Below, in pieces: positions 1-8,787 of a DNA stretch of 64,000 bases (positions are counted from its first letter, which is position 1; each line of letters starts with the position of its first letter). The stretch is taken from NCBI RefSeq assembly GCF_006094695.1, contig NZ_CP035103.1, forward strand, positions 3,410,001 through 3,474,000. The letters are read 5' to 3'. Under the pieces are notes generated by a model. The model was not told where the DNA came from. It was given only the letters and a program-made list of their open reading frames with translations, and did no database searches. The stretch is from Kocuria rosea (lineage in GTDB: Bacteria > Actinomycetota > Actinomycetes > Actinomycetales > Micrococcaceae). A program made the translations under genes and the position numbers.

Positions 1-1
1 C

Positions 2-196
2 GACAAGTACGGTGTGGCCGGCGTGAGCCTGCTCGGCCAAACGATCCTGCCCAGCCAGATCACGGCCACCGCCATGGTCTCCTTCGGCGCGGACCGCAAC
101 GCCGTCATCCGGTGGCAGATCGTCTCCATCGTCCTGTGGGGCGTCGCCTTCGGCACCCTCGCGGCCATGGGAGTCGGCCTGCTGGACGCCGGCTGA
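2..196 (+). CDS. C-terminal fragment of an integral membrane protein
   Basis: The reading frame is open from the left edge of the window and stops with TGA at 194-196, so only about 64 C-terminal residues are seen. The end is hydrophobic, with a membrane segment around the stretch IVLWGVAFGTLAAMGVGLL preceded by a more polar piece (FGADRNAVIRWQ). That is typical of the last helix of a transporter. I cannot assign a family from this fragment. The next gene starts about 105 bp downstream. Confidence 0.55.
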   Translation, partial: DKYGVAGVSLLGQTILPSQITATAMVSFGADRNAVIRWQIVSIVLWGVAFGTLAAMGVGLLDAG

Positions 197-301
197 GCCG
201 CGCCGGCGCCCGGAGCGCCGGGCCGGGGTGCGGAAAACCGCAGGCGTACCAGGTGGAGAACGTCGCTGCGGCGACGACCCCCGCGACCGTAGCGTGAAGG
301 C

Positions 302-1717
302 ATGAGCACACCGCACGAGACCCGGCCCCTTCCACCCGTACCGTGGGGCAGCCCCGGCACCGATCCCGGCAGCGGTCGTGGGACCCCGGACGACGCCCCC
401 CGCCCCGCAGGCGGTTCCCGGCCCGCGGGCCCCGCCGCCGGGGCCCGGTCCCGGGAGTGGGGACCGTGGTCCCCCAGGACCCTGTTCTTCGGCACCACCG
501 ACCTCGTGGTGGACGCCGCGCTCGGCACGCTGTGGCTGACGGCCCTCGTCTCCCTGGTCTCCGCCGGCTTCGCCTCGCTCGCCGCCCTGGTGGGCGTGGT
601 CCTGCTCGTGGCCGCGATCTACGCGGTCCGCGGGATCGAGTGGGTCGAGCGCCGCCGCACGCAGGCGGCGTTCGGGCTGCACCTGCCCGCCCCGCGCCGG
701 CGCCGCTCGCCCCGCACCGACGGCTGGCGGATCGTCCACCAGTGGTGGCTGGACGTCTCCGACGCCGCGTTCTGGACGGGACTGCTGCACCTGCTCCTCA
801 CCACGGTCCTGGGCTGGGTCGCCGTGGCGGCCCTGGCCGGCACCGGCGCCGCCGTCGCACTGGCCTTCGCGCCGCTCTACGCGGCGCCGAACAACCCGCT
901 CTGGCCCTCCGAGGTGGTCGGGACCTGGCCGGACTGGGCCGTGGTCCTGACCGGGATCACCCTGACCCTCCTCGGGCTGCTCGTCGTGGTCCTCGCCGTG
1001 GCCGCGCACCGGGGCCTGTCCCGGCTGCTGCTCCGGGTGGACGAGGCGGCAGAGCTGCGCCGCCGGGCCGCCGAGGCCGCGGCCGCCCGCGAGACCGCCG
1101 TCCGCGGCGCCCGCACCGAGCGCTCCCGGATCGAACGCGACCTGCACGACGGCGTGCAGCCCCAGCTCGTGTCCGTGGCCATGAACCTGTCGATGGCCCA
1201 GCGCCGGATCGACCACGACCCCGCCGGGGCCAAGGACCTCATCGGGGAGGCGCATGCCACTACCAAGGCCGCGATCGCCGAGCTGCGCCGCCTGGCCCGG
1301 GGCTTCCACCCGGCGGTCCTGGAGGACCGGGGCCTCGATGCCGCCCTCTCCGCCGTGGCCGCCCAGTCCCCCGTCCCGGTCGCCGTGGACGTGCGGGTGC
1401 CGCGGCTGGCGCCGGAGACCGAGGCCGCCGTGTACTTCGCGGTCTCCGAGGGCATCGCCAACATCGTCAAGCACGCCCAGGCCGGCGCCGCGTCGGTGCG
1501 GGTGGGCCTCGAGACCGATCCCGCGGGAGGCACCCGCGTGGTCGCCCGGATCGCCGACGACGGCCGCGGCGGCGCCGTGGTGGTCCCCGGCGGCGGCCTG
1601 TCCGGGATCGCCGACCGGATCCGCTCCGCGGGCGGGCACTTCTTCCTCGACTCCCCCGCGGGCGGGCCGACCGAGCTGACCGTCGAGCTGCCGGTCGACC
1701 GGGGGGCGGGATCCTGA
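302..1717 (+). CDS. Two-component sensor histidine kinase (NarL/HisKA_3 type)
   Basis: This is a membrane sensor kinase of 471 aa that should autophosphorylate on His and pass the phosphate to the overlapping response regulator. Residues about 70-110, 150-190 and 205-235 are hydrophobic membrane segments forming the sensor domain. The dimerisation/phosphoacceptor box ERDLHDGVQPQL places the acceptor at His282. An HATPase domain follows, with an N-box-like EGIANIVKHA and G-boxes DDGRGG and GGGLSGIADRI. The order matches HisKA_3 kinases of the NarX/DesK group. The start has only GAAGG one base before ATG, so a leaderless mRNA is possible. Its TGA overlaps the regulator ATG (TGATG). The stimulus is unknown. 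Confidence 0.9.
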   Translation: MSTPHETRPLPPVPWGSPGTDPGSGRGTPDDAPRPAGGSRPAGPAAGARSREWGPWSPRTLFFGTTDLVVDAALGTLWLTALVSLVSAGFASLAALVGVVLLVAAIYAVRGIEWVERRRTQAAFGLHLPAPRRRRSPRTDGWRIVHQWWLDVSDAAFWTGLLHLLLTTVLGWVAVAALAGTGAAVALAFAPLYAAPNNPLWPSEVVGTWPDWAVVLTGITLTLLGLLVVVLAVAAHRGLSRLLLRVDEAAELRRRAAEAAAARETAVRGARTERSRIERDLHDGVQPQLVSVAMNLSMAQRRIDHDPAGAKDLIGEAHATTKAAIAELRRLARGFHPAVLEDRGLDAALSAVAAQSPVPVAVDVRVPRLAPETEAAVYFAVSEGIANIVKHAQAGAASVRVGLETDPAGGTRVVARIADDGRGGAVVVPGGGLSGIADRIRSAGGHFFLDSPAGGPTELTVELPVDRGAGS

Positions 1718-2421
1718 TGCGCATCGTCATCGCCGAGGACGCCGTCCTCCTGCGCGCGGGCCTCGTCCGCCTGCTCACCGAGGCCGGCCACGAGGTGGTC
1801 GCCGACGTCGACACCGCGGAGGACCTGCTCCGGGCCGTCGAGGAGCACGAGCCGGACTTCGCCCTCGTGGACGTGCGGCTGCCGCCGACGTTCACGGACG
1901 AGGGCATCCGCGCCGCCGTCCTCGTCCGCTCCCAGCACCCGCGGATCGCGGTGCTCGTGCTCTCGCAGTACGTCGAGGAGCGCTACGCCTCGGAGCTCAT
2001 CGCGTCCCGCCGGGACGGGCTGGGGTACCTGCTCAAGGACCGGGTCGCGGACGTCGACCAGTTCCTCGAGTCCGTGGAGACCGTGGGCGCGGGCGGCACC
2101 GTCCTGGACCCGGAGGTCGTCTCCCAGCTGCTCGTGCGCTCGCGGCACCGCCAGGACCTGGAGCTCCTCTCCCCGCGGGAGCACGAGGTGCTCGGGCTCA
2201 TGGCCCAGGGGCTCTCCAACGCCTCGGTCGCCGCGAATCTCTTCCTCACCGAGTCCTCGGTGGAGAAGCACATCCGCTCCGTGTTCACCAAGCTGGGCCT
2301 CGCCCACGAGGACGGCGGCAACCGCCGCGTCCGTGCGGTCCTGCGCTACCTCGGCTACCCGGACCCCGGGCCCGGCCACACCCCGTCCGCAAACCCGTCC
2401 CACCAGGAGCACCGGCCATGA
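1717..2421 (+). CDS. LuxR/NarL-family response regulator
   Basis: This 234-aa regulator has an N-terminal receiver domain with the acidic pair near residues 7-8, the phosphoacceptor Asp52 in LVDVRLPP and the conserved Lys in YLLKDR. A C-terminal LuxR helix-turn-helix follows (SPREHEVLGLMAQGLSN, then SSVEKHIRSVFTKLGL). It begins inside the kinase stop codon and overlaps the next gene by 4 bp (ATGA), so kinase, regulator and DUF4097 protein are translationally coupled. It most likely controls this operon and unknown targets in response to an envelope signal. The frame is open upstream inside the kinase gene, but the ATG at 1717 is the only start that gives a proper receiver N-terminus. Confidence 0.93.
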   Translation: MRIVIAEDAVLLRAGLVRLLTEAGHEVVADVDTAEDLLRAVEEHEPDFALVDVRLPPTFTDEGIRAAVLVRSQHPRIAVLVLSQYVEERYASELIASRRDGLGYLLKDRVADVDQFLESVETVGAGGTVLDPEVVSQLLVRSRHRQDLELLSPREHEVLGLMAQGLSNASVAANLFLTESSVEKHIRSVFTKLGLAHEDGGNRRVRAVLRYLGYPDPGPGHTPSANPSHQEHRP

Positions 2422-3320
2422 GCACCCACCCCGAGCACCCCGCCGCCCACGACTCCTCCCACGACGTCGTCAGCGACAACGAGCGCACGGCCTGGCTCGT
2501 CCCCACCGCCGTGCTCGGCGGCATCGGCGCCCTCCTCTTGCTGGGCGCCGGCGGCGCCACGGCCGCCGCGTCCCTGTCCGTCCAGGAGCACCGGGTGGAC
2601 ACCACCGTGACCGAGTCCGTGGACACGGTCGTGGTCGACAGCCGGTCGGCGGTCGTCGAGGTCGTGACGGCCGACATCCCCGATCTGCGGGTGGAGTCCG
2701 TGTACGCCGGGTTCAGGCTCGAGAGCGCCCCCGAGCCCCGGGTCGAGGACGGCCGGCTGAGCATCGACGCCCTCCCGTCCCGCTCCTGGCCGGGCGCCGG
2801 CAGCGGGATGCACGTGCGGATCACCGTCCCGGCCGGGAACGAGCCCGTGGACCTGCGGCTCTCCGGGGACGCCGGCGCCCTGAGCGTCGAGGGCGACTTC
2901 GGCGACGTCCGGCTCGACACGGAGGCCGGCGTGATCGAGGCGAGCGGCAGCGCCCGCACCCTGTGGGCGTCCTCGGAGGTCGGCGCGGTGGACCTCGACG
3001 GGATCCGGGTGCGCGAGGACCTGGACGTGCACACCGAGGTCGGGGCCACCGAGGTCCGGCTCGTGGGCGAGGCCCCGCGGCGCGTGGCCGTCACCACCCG
3101 GGCGGGGGCCGTCGAGGCCGCGGTCCCGGACGCCGACTGGTGGACCCCCGCGGTGGCCGGCGCGGACGACCGCGACCCCGAGGACCTCACGGCGGCCACG
3201 GTCTGCGCCGCCGTCCCCGACGACCGCCCCTGCCTGTACGTGGCCTCGGCCGTGGGCGCGGCGGAGATCACCTACGGCGGCCGGTCCGCCGCCCCTGGCA
3301 GCGGGGCGTCCGGGCGGTAG
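2418..3320 (+). CDS. Membrane-anchored DUF4097-like beta-repeat protein
   Basis: This 300-aa protein has a short cytoplasmic N-terminus and one membrane helix at about residues 30-55 (LVPTAVLGGIGALLLLGAGG). A long extracellular part follows, built of repeating short beta strands (for example SGDAGALSVEGDFGDVRLD and SEVGAVDLDGIRV), the hallmark of DUF4097 adhesin-like beta-helix proteins. It overlaps the regulator gene by 4 bp. In related operons such proteins accompany envelope-stress two-component systems and may sense or be output of the system. That role is inference from context. No enzymatic motif is visible. Confidence 0.75.
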   Translation: MSTHPEHPAAHDSSHDVVSDNERTAWLVPTAVLGGIGALLLLGAGGATAAASLSVQEHRVDTTVTESVDTVVVDSRSAVVEVVTADIPDLRVESVYAGFRLESAPEPRVEDGRLSIDALPSRSWPGAGSGMHVRITVPAGNEPVDLRLSGDAGALSVEGDFGDVRLDTEAGVIEASGSARTLWASSEVGAVDLDGIRVREDLDVHTEVGATEVRLVGEAPRRVAVTTRAGAVEAAVPDADWWTPAVAGADDRDPEDLTAATVCAAVPDDRPCLYVASAVGAAEITYGGRSAAPGSGASGR

Positions 3321-3389
3321 ACTGGACCCTGTTGTCCGGGTCGGGCGCACCGGGAGGGGGGACGGTGCGCACATCCTCCGAGGACCCCT

Positions 3390-4730
3390 GTGAACCCCCT
3401 GACCACCCCTTCCACGGCCGAGCGCGCGGCCCGCGTGCCCGCCGCCCCGGCCCCCGCCGCGGAGCACCCCGCGGCCGCCCCGCACGACACCGGCCGCCGG
3501 ACGACGCCCTCGTCCGGCGGCCGGTACGCCCGGCTCGTGCAGCTCGCCGGGCGCGACTTCCTGCCGATCGCCTTCGCGGCCCGCCTGCCCCTGGCCATGC
3601 TCACCGTCGGGGCGCTCACCCTCGCCACCGCCGTCAGCGGCTCCTACGTCGTCGGAGGGCTGGCCGCCGGCGCCGTCGGGGTCGGCTCGGCGCTGGGCGG
3701 GCCCCTGATGGGCCACCTCGCCGACCGCCTGGGCCAGCAGGCCGTGCTGCTGGTCTCCGCCCTCGCCCACGCCGTGGCCATCGCGCTGCTGCTGGTCACC
3801 GCCTACGCCCCCGCGGGCCCGGACGCGCCGGCCGTGCCGCTGCTCGTCGGCGCGTCCCTGCTCGTGGGCGCCACCTGCCCCCAGGTCGGCCCGCTGGCCC
3901 GGGTGCGGTGGCGCGGCCTGGTCGGCGGGAACCGGCGCGAGCTGGACACCGCCCTGTCCTACGAGTCCACCGCCGACGAGCTGACCTTCGTGCTCGGCCC
4001 GGCCCTGGTCGGTGTCCTGGCCTCCCTGGTCGCCCCCTGGTCCCCCTTCGTCCTCGCGGCCGCCCTGACCCTCACCATGGTCACGACCTTCGCCGTGCAC
4101 CCCACGCGCCTGGCGGTCCCGGCCGTCTCCCGGGAGGACCGGCGCCGGGCGGCGGCCCGTCCCGTTCCCGTCCGGGAGCGGGTCCTCGTGCTGCTCCCCG
4201 TCCTGGGGATGGTGGCCATGGGCGCGTTCTTCGGCGCCGTGCAGAACGGTCTCAACGCCTTCGGCGGCGAGTTCGGGATCCAGAGCGCGACCGGTCTGCT
4301 CTACGCCGTGCTCGGCATCAGCTCGGCGGCCGCGGCCCTGTCGGTGGCGTGGTGGCCGCAGCGCTTCCGGCCCGCCTCCCGCTGGCTGGTCAGCTCCGGC
4401 GCCATGGCCGCCCTGAGCCTGCTGTTCCTGCTGCCGAGCGGGATCGGGTCGATGCTCGTGGTGCTGCTGCTCGCCGGTCTGCCGCTGGGGCCCGCCATGG
4501 TCACGATCTACACCATCGGCGGGGACGTCGCCCGGCCGGAGCGGCTGGGCACGGTCATGACGATGCTCGCGAGCGGCGTGGTCCTCGGCTCCGCCGTGGG
4601 CGCGGCGTCGGCCGGGCTCCTGGCCGAGACCGCCGGGCACCGGGGCGCGTTCGCCGCCGCGGTCGGCGCGGCCTGCGCCATGGTGCTGATCAGCGCGGTG
4701 CTGGCCGTGCTCCGGCGGCGGGGTCGCTGA
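3390..4730 (+). CDS. MFS transporter
   Basis: This 446-aa protein has about 12 hydrophobic segments and an MFS loop 2-3 signature (GGPLMGHLADRLGQ). It follows a 50-residue Ala/Pro-rich cytoplasmic N-terminus. The GTG start is preceded by a purine-rich GAGGAC. Substrate cannot be told; the fold and length suit a drug or sugar exporter. The last 41 bp overlap the convergent SOUL gene. A Pro/Ala-rich N-terminal tail this long is somewhat unusual, and an internal start is possible, but no later start with a better ribosome site precedes the first helix. Confidence 0.8.
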   Translation: MNPLTTPSTAERAARVPAAPAPAAEHPAAAPHDTGRRTTPSSGGRYARLVQLAGRDFLPIAFAARLPLAMLTVGALTLATAVSGSYVVGGLAAGAVGVGSALGGPLMGHLADRLGQQAVLLVSALAHAVAIALLLVTAYAPAGPDAPAVPLLVGASLLVGATCPQVGPLARVRWRGLVGGNRRELDTALSYESTADELTFVLGPALVGVLASLVAPWSPFVLAAALTLTMVTTFAVHPTRLAVPAVSREDRRRAAARPVPVRERVLVLLPVLGMVAMGAFFGAVQNGLNAFGGEFGIQSATGLLYAVLGISSAAAALSVAWWPQRFRPASRWLVSSGAMAALSLLFLLPSGIGSMLVVLLLAGLPLGPAMVTIYTIGGDVARPERLGTVMTMLASGVVLGSAVGAASAGLLAETAGHRGAFAAAVGAACAMVLISAVLAVLRRRGR

Positions 4731-5316
4731 CGGGCAGGACCACCTCGTTGCGGCGCAGGAAGGCCGGGGTGAACGGTGGGTCGAACCGCGCGAAGCGGGC
4801 CGCCGCGACGGGCACGAGCCCCGCCTCCCGGACCGCCCGCTCGAGCCGCAGCCGGTGCTTCTCGTAGGAGCTGCGCGTCCACCGGCCCCGGTAGCGCAGC
4901 ACGGCGGCGAGGACCGCGGGTTCCACCCTGATCCGCACGGCGGGGTCGGACGGCACCGGTGCCGTCGCCGCCGTGACGGACGAGGGCAGCACGAAGGCGA
5001 CCACGTGCGCGCCGGCCGTGTCCTCGGACCCGCCGGACGCGGACCGCTGCCACACGGGAGCGGTCATCGCGATCTTCTGGGGCCCGGCCCCGCCCTGGAG
5101 CACCGGAGCGGTCATCGGGATCTCCCGCCGCCCCTGGTTGTTGCCGCTGATGTAGCGGAACAAGGCGCTGAAGGCGGCGTTGCCCGCCCGCTCGAAGGAC
5201 CCGTGGACCTCGACCTCCGCGAGCACGTGCTCCGGGTAGTGCCGCAGGTCGAACGTTGGGTAGTGCCGCACCGTCGAGTACGGCTGCTGCTCGGTCATGG
5301 CGGCACCGTACGCCAC
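4690..5316 (-). CDS. SOUL heme-binding family protein
   Basis: This 208-aa cytoplasmic protein has the SOUL/HEBP pattern: an N-terminal strand (HYPTFDLRHYPEHVLAEV), two IPMTAPV/IAMTAPV boxes and a C-terminal YEKHRLRLERAV helix before RFDPPFTPAFLRRNEV. Family members bind heme or tetrapyrroles, but bacterial roles are poorly defined. The GTG at 5316 has GGAGG four bases upstream; an ATG six codons later (5298) is the alternative start. The gene converges on and overlaps the MFS gene by 41 bp. No operon partner is evident. Confidence 0.88.
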   Translation of the reverse strand: MAYGAAMTEQQPYSTVRHYPTFDLRHYPEHVLAEVEVHGSFERAGNAAFSALFRYISGNNQGRREIPMTAPVLQGGAGPQKIAMTAPVWQRSASGGSEDTAGAHVVAFVLPSSVTAATAPVPSDPAVRIRVEPAVLAAVLRYRGRWTRSSYEKHRLRLERAVREAGLVPVAAARFARFDPPFTPAFLRRNEVVLPVSDPAAGARPAPR

Positions 5317-5344
5317 GACGCCTCCAGCGGGAAGGACCGGCCGG

Positions 5345-6376
5345 CTAGACCAGCGGCGACTTGGGCCGGTGCTCCTTGTTGCCCAGGCCCTCCCGGCCGT
5401 CCAGGTGGTCGACGAGCTCCCGCAGCGCCTCGAGCGAGCTCACGCTCTCCGACCAGCCGGTGACCTCGCGGATCCGCGTGGTGTCCATGATCGGCACGGC
5501 GCCGGCCAGGTCGATCCATCCGGGGTCGGTGGGCTGCAGCCGCAGCCGGTAGGTGATCGCCACGAGCGCGCGCACCAGGGCCGGCGGCACGGGCAGCACG
5601 CGCCGGGCGCCGAGCACCTTCGCCACGCCGTCGGCGCCGAGCACCGGCTCGGCGGCGACGTTGAACGCCCCGCCGGCCCGGTGCTGGACGACCCGCCAGA
5701 ACGCGTCCGCGACGTCGTCGGTGTGCAGCGTCTGGAAGCGGAACTTCTCGGGGAACGGCAGCACGGGCAGGCGCAGCCGGGCGATGAGCTTCCTGGGCAC
5801 GAGGGCGCCGAAGAAGTAGTCCCCGATCTCGGGGGCGGCGTCCGCCTGGAACAGGAAGCCGGGCCGCAGCCGGGTCACCACGATCCCGGGGTGGGCCTCC
5901 TCGAACCGGTTGAGCAGCGCCTCCGTCTCGGCCTTCTGCACGTTGTAGTGCGAGGTCTCGACCCCGCCGACCGGCCAGGACTCGTCCACGGCCCGGTCCT
6001 TGGGGCCGGGGCTGTAGGCGCCGAGCGAGGAGGGGTAGACGATCTGGGGCACGCCGGCGAGCACCACGGCGTCGAGCACGTGGACGAGGCCGTCCACGTT
6101 CGTCTCGTGCATCAGCGCGAAGTCCCGGTTCGGGCGGATGAGCCACACGAGGTGGATCACGGCGTCCGCGCCGGCCATGATCTCCGCCAGCGCCGCGGTG
6201 GACTCCTTCGCGGCGACGTCGACGGTGTGCCACTCCACGCCGTCGTAGGGCTCCCCGCCCCGCTCGGGCCCCTCGCGGGAGACCCCGACGATGCGGGTGA
6301 CCTCCGGCGCGGCGTGCAGCCGGCGGAGCACCGCGGTGCCCACGTTGCCCGTGGCTCCCAGGACGACGATCTTCAC
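5345..6376 (-). CDS. NAD-dependent epimerase/dehydratase family protein
   Basis: This 343-aa extended SDR begins directly with the Rossmann motif VVLGATGNVGTAV (GxxGxxG). It carries the YPSSLGAYSPG region and an SHYNVQKAE motif (Y-x3-K type) for catalysis, followed by a substrate domain with FQTLHTDDVADAFW. Such proteins act on nucleotide sugars or as atypical SDR reductases, and the substrate is unknown. The GTG start is the first codon of the Rossmann strand. It stands alone between the SOUL gene and a small DUF3072-like gene on the same strand, with a 27-bp gap to the latter, so the two may be co-transcribed. Confidence 0.88.
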   Translation of the reverse strand: MKIVVLGATGNVGTAVLRRLHAAPEVTRIVGVSREGPERGGEPYDGVEWHTVDVAAKESTAALAEIMAGADAVIHLVWLIRPNRDFALMHETNVDGLVHVLDAVVLAGVPQIVYPSSLGAYSPGPKDRAVDESWPVGGVETSHYNVQKAETEALLNRFEEAHPGIVVTRLRPGFLFQADAAPEIGDYFFGALVPRKLIARLRLPVLPFPEKFRFQTLHTDDVADAFWRVVQHRAGGAFNVAAEPVLGADGVAKVLGARRVLPVPPALVRALVAITYRLRLQPTDPGWIDLAGAVPIMDTTRIREVTGWSESVSSLEALRELVDHLDGREGLGNKEHRPKSPLV

Positions 6377-6403
6377 GGTGCTCCCCCTCCGCCGGTGCAG
6401 GAC

Positions 6404-6667
6404 CTACTGGTCCTGCACCCTGCCGCTCTCGCCCTGCAGGCGGTCGATGTGCTTGGACGCCTCGGCCTTGGTGAGGTCCGCCGGCAGCTCCTCGCCGGCC
6501 TCGCGGGCCAGGGTGTCGAGGTAGCTGCGCTGCGCGCTGGTCATCGGCTCCTCGCCGGTGGCCCACTCGTCCGGGTCGCGGTCGAGCCCGCTGCCCGGCT
6601 CGGGGCTGGAGGCGCCGATGGTCTGCTGCTCGTCGGGGTCCGGGGATCCGCTCGCGTTCTCAGTCAT
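6404..6667 (-). CDS. Small DUF3072-like protein
   Basis: This acidic protein of about 87 aa carries the pattern DPDEWATGEEPMTSAQ, then SYLDTLAREAGEELPADLTKAEASKHIDRLQ. It matches my memory of DUF3072 proteins, in which the C-terminal helix pair resembles a small nucleic-acid-binding or SAP-like fold. Function is unknown. Three nearby starts are possible: ATG at 6667, ATG at 6676 with AAGGGA ten bases upstream, and GTG at 6685. I list the conservative one. It lies directly upstream of the epimerase gene on the same strand. Confidence 0.7.
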   Translation of the reverse strand: MTENASGSPDPDEQQTIGASSPEPGSGLDRDPDEWATGEEPMTSAQRSYLDTLAREAGEELPADLTKAEASKHIDRLQGESGRVQDQ

Positions 6668-6837
6668 GCGCCCCATGATAGTCACATCCCTTATGGTTTC
6701 CGCCCGGCCCGGCGGCCCCGCACCCCGTCCTGCCGCACCCCTCCTGCCGCGAGGGGGACGGAGTCAGTAGGCTGGTGGCCCCGGGGAGATCCGTGCTGGG
6801 CCCCGGCGACGCCCTTCCCACGAGCGAGGAGTAGCAG

Positions 6838-7374
6838 ATGAGCGAGCAGCCGCCCACCGGCCCGAACGGCGCCGCGGGCGCCGGAGTCCGGTCCGACAAG
6901 CTCGAGGCCTACATGCTCGGGCACTACATGGGGGCCCTCTCCGGGGTGCGGCTCTTCGACGAGGCGGCCACCACGTGGGCCGGCACCCCCTACGAGGGCC
7001 GGTTCGCGGCGTTCGTCGACGAGATCAAGGACGACATCGGCCGCCTCGAGGCGATGATCGACCGTCTGGGCTCCGGCCGGCGCACGGTGGCCAAGGGGCT
7101 GGGAACCGTCACCGGCATTGCCTCCCGGCTCAATCCGCTGAGCCGGATCCGGGAGCGGACCGGCATCGCCGCCCACGGTGAGCTCGAGATGCTGCAGTCC
7201 CTGGTGGTCGCCAAGCGCAGCATGTGGGTCACGCTCCTGGAGCTCGCCCCCGCCGAGCCGCGCCTCGACACCGAGGAGCTGAGGACCCTCGAGGCCGGGG
7301 CCGCCGACCAGTACGACCGCCTGCGGGCCATCGCCGCGGAGACGGCACGGGACCGGTTCCTCGCCCGGGACTGA
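6838..7374 (+). CDS. Hypothetical helical protein
   Basis: This 178-aa soluble protein is predicted mostly alpha-helical by eye, with long amphipathic stretches (FAAFVDEIKDDIGRLEAMID, ELEMLQSLVVAKRSMWVTLL). There is no signal peptide or membrane helix. The pattern of two long helical pairs with spaced Glu/Asp/His recalls ferritin-like four-helix bundles, but I cannot see a clear di-iron ExxH motif, so I assign no function. GAGGAG six bases before the ATG is a strong ribosome site. The next gene starts 4 bp after its stop, so they are likely co-transcribed. Confidence 0.7.
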   Translation: MSEQPPTGPNGAAGAGVRSDKLEAYMLGHYMGALSGVRLFDEAATTWAGTPYEGRFAAFVDEIKDDIGRLEAMIDRLGSGRRTVAKGLGTVTGIASRLNPLSRIRERTGIAAHGELEMLQSLVVAKRSMWVTLLELAPAEPRLDTEELRTLEAGAADQYDRLRAIAAETARDRFLARD

Positions 7375-7378
7375 CCCC

Positions 7379-8218
7379 GTGACCGAAGCCGTGACCGACA
7401 GCTCCGCGCCCCGCGGCACCGGGGCCGCCCCACCGCCCGCGGACGACGACGCCTCCGGCCCGGCCGCCCCGGACGCCTCCCCCGCCGCCGCCTGGGAGGC
7501 GCTGCTCGCCGGCCGGACCGGCCCCGTGCCGCCGCCGGGGGCGGAGCTCGTCGAACGCTACGGACCGCTCGTGGCGCACCGGGGCCCCCTCGTCCTCGCC
7601 CAGCTGGGACAGAGCCTGGACGGGTTCATCGCCTCGCGCACCGGGCACGCCGAGTTCGTGACCGGCCCGGAGGACCGGGAGCACCTGCACCGGTTGCGCG
7701 CACTCGTGGAGGCCGTGGTCGTGGGCGTCGGCACCGTGGTCGCCGACGACTGCCGGCTGACCGTCCGCGCCGTGCCCGGCCCCCATCCCACCCGGGTGGT
7801 CCTGGACCCCTCGGCGCGCGCCCCGCTGACCTCGGCCGTGCTCACGGACGGAGCCGCGCCCACGCTGTGGGTCGTGGGCGAGGACGCGGACGTGCCCGCG
7901 GCGCCGGCGCCGCACGTCGCGGTGCTGCGGGTGCCCGTGGGCGAGCACGGGCTGGCACCCCGGGCCGTGCTCGAGGCGCTGGCCCGGCGGGGCCTGCGGC
8001 GGGTGCTCGTGGAGGGCGGCGGGCGCACCGTCTCGGGGTTCCTCGCGGCCGGGACGCTGCACCGTCTCTACCTCACCACCGCGCCCATGCTCATCGGGGA
8101 CGGGGTGCCGGGCATCCGGTTCCCCGGCGCGGACCACCTCTCCGGGGCGCTGCGCGCCCCGGTGCGCCGCTTCGTGCTCGGCGACGACCTCTGCACCGAG
8201 CTGACCTTCCGGGCCTGA
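7379..8218 (+). CDS. RibD C-terminal-domain pyrimidine reductase-like protein
   Basis: This 279-aa protein belongs to the dihydrofolate-reductase-like RibD_C family. After an 80-residue Ala/Pro-rich leader comes QLGQSLDGFIA. Then follow VVVGVGTVVADDCRLTVR, PTRVVLDPSARAPL and RVLVEGGGRTVSGFL, which together mark the NADPH and substrate pockets of 5-amino-6-(5-phosphoribosylamino)uracil reductase. The deaminase domain of RibD is absent and no other riboflavin gene is nearby. It may therefore be a stand-alone reductase of riboflavin synthesis or a relative acting on another pyrimidine. It starts with GTG 4 bp after the upstream hypothetical gene. Confidence 0.8.
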   Translation: MTEAVTDSSAPRGTGAAPPPADDDASGPAAPDASPAAAWEALLAGRTGPVPPPGAELVERYGPLVAHRGPLVLAQLGQSLDGFIASRTGHAEFVTGPEDREHLHRLRALVEAVVVGVGTVVADDCRLTVRAVPGPHPTRVVLDPSARAPLTSAVLTDGAAPTLWVVGEDADVPAAPAPHVAVLRVPVGEHGLAPRAVLEALARRGLRRVLVEGGGRTVSGFLAAGTLHRLYLTTAPMLIGDGVPGIRFPGADHLSGALRAPVRRFVLGDDLCTELTFRA

Positions 8219-8247
8219 GCCCATCCGGGTCCGACGACCGGTGCGGC

Positions 8248-8715
8248 TCAGGCGCCCAGCCGCTCCCGCAGGCTCTTGACGTGGCCCTCGGCCTGGACGT
8301 TGTACTCCGCGGAGCTCACGGTGCCGTCCTGCTCGATGATGAAGGTCGAGCGGAGCGGGCCGGTCCGGGTCTCCCCGTTGACCGTCTTCTCCCCCCAGGC
8401 ACCCCATGCCCGGGCGGCCTGACCGTCGGGGTCGGAGAGCAGCCGGTAGGGAAGGTGGTACTCCTCGGCGAATCGGGACAGGGTCTCGGGGTCGTCCCCG
8501 GAGACCCCGAGCACGGTGTAGCCCAGGTGCTGGAGCGAGGCGAGGCTGTCCCGGAAGTCGCACGCCTCGGAGGTGCAGCCGGGGGTGAAGGCCTTGGGAT
8601 AGAAGTAGACGATCACCTTGTGGTCGCGCAGCTCGGAGAGCCGGACCTGCTGTCCTTCGTGGTCGGTCAGTGCGAGGTCGGGGGCCTGCCGGCCGGTCCG
8701 GATCTGCTGGGTCAT
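8248..8715 (-). CDS. bcp: Thiol peroxidase of the Bcp/PrxQ family
   Basis: This 155-aa cytosolic peroxiredoxin reduces hydroperoxides with thioredoxin. The catalytic stretch FTPGCTSEACDF gives the peroxidatic Cys47 and the resolving Cys52 five residues later, the atypical 2-Cys arrangement of PrxQ. The APDLALTDHEG beginning and the later Arg (PLRSTFII) fit the family. GAGGAG precedes the ATG. The gene is monocistronic and is followed by the 61-codon gene upstream on the same strand. Confidence 0.95.
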   Translation of the reverse strand: MTQQIRTGRQAPDLALTDHEGQQVRLSELRDHKVIVYFYPKAFTPGCTSEACDFRDSLASLQHLGYTVLGVSGDDPETLSRFAEEYHLPYRLLSDPDGQAARAWGAWGEKTVNGETRTGPLRSTFIIEQDGTVSSAEYNVQAEGHVKSLRERLGA

Positions 8716-8787
8716 GGGTTCTCCTCGAGGGGTGGATCGGTGGAGCGAGCCGGCGCGCTGGTCTGCACCGGCTCCTGGAGGACGTGG

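Noticed and set aside
2333..4867. Long plus- and minus-strand frames across the DUF4097 and MFS genes
   Set aside because: Low-complexity Arg/Pro/Ala products with no motif; the chosen frames have membrane segments and ribosome sites.
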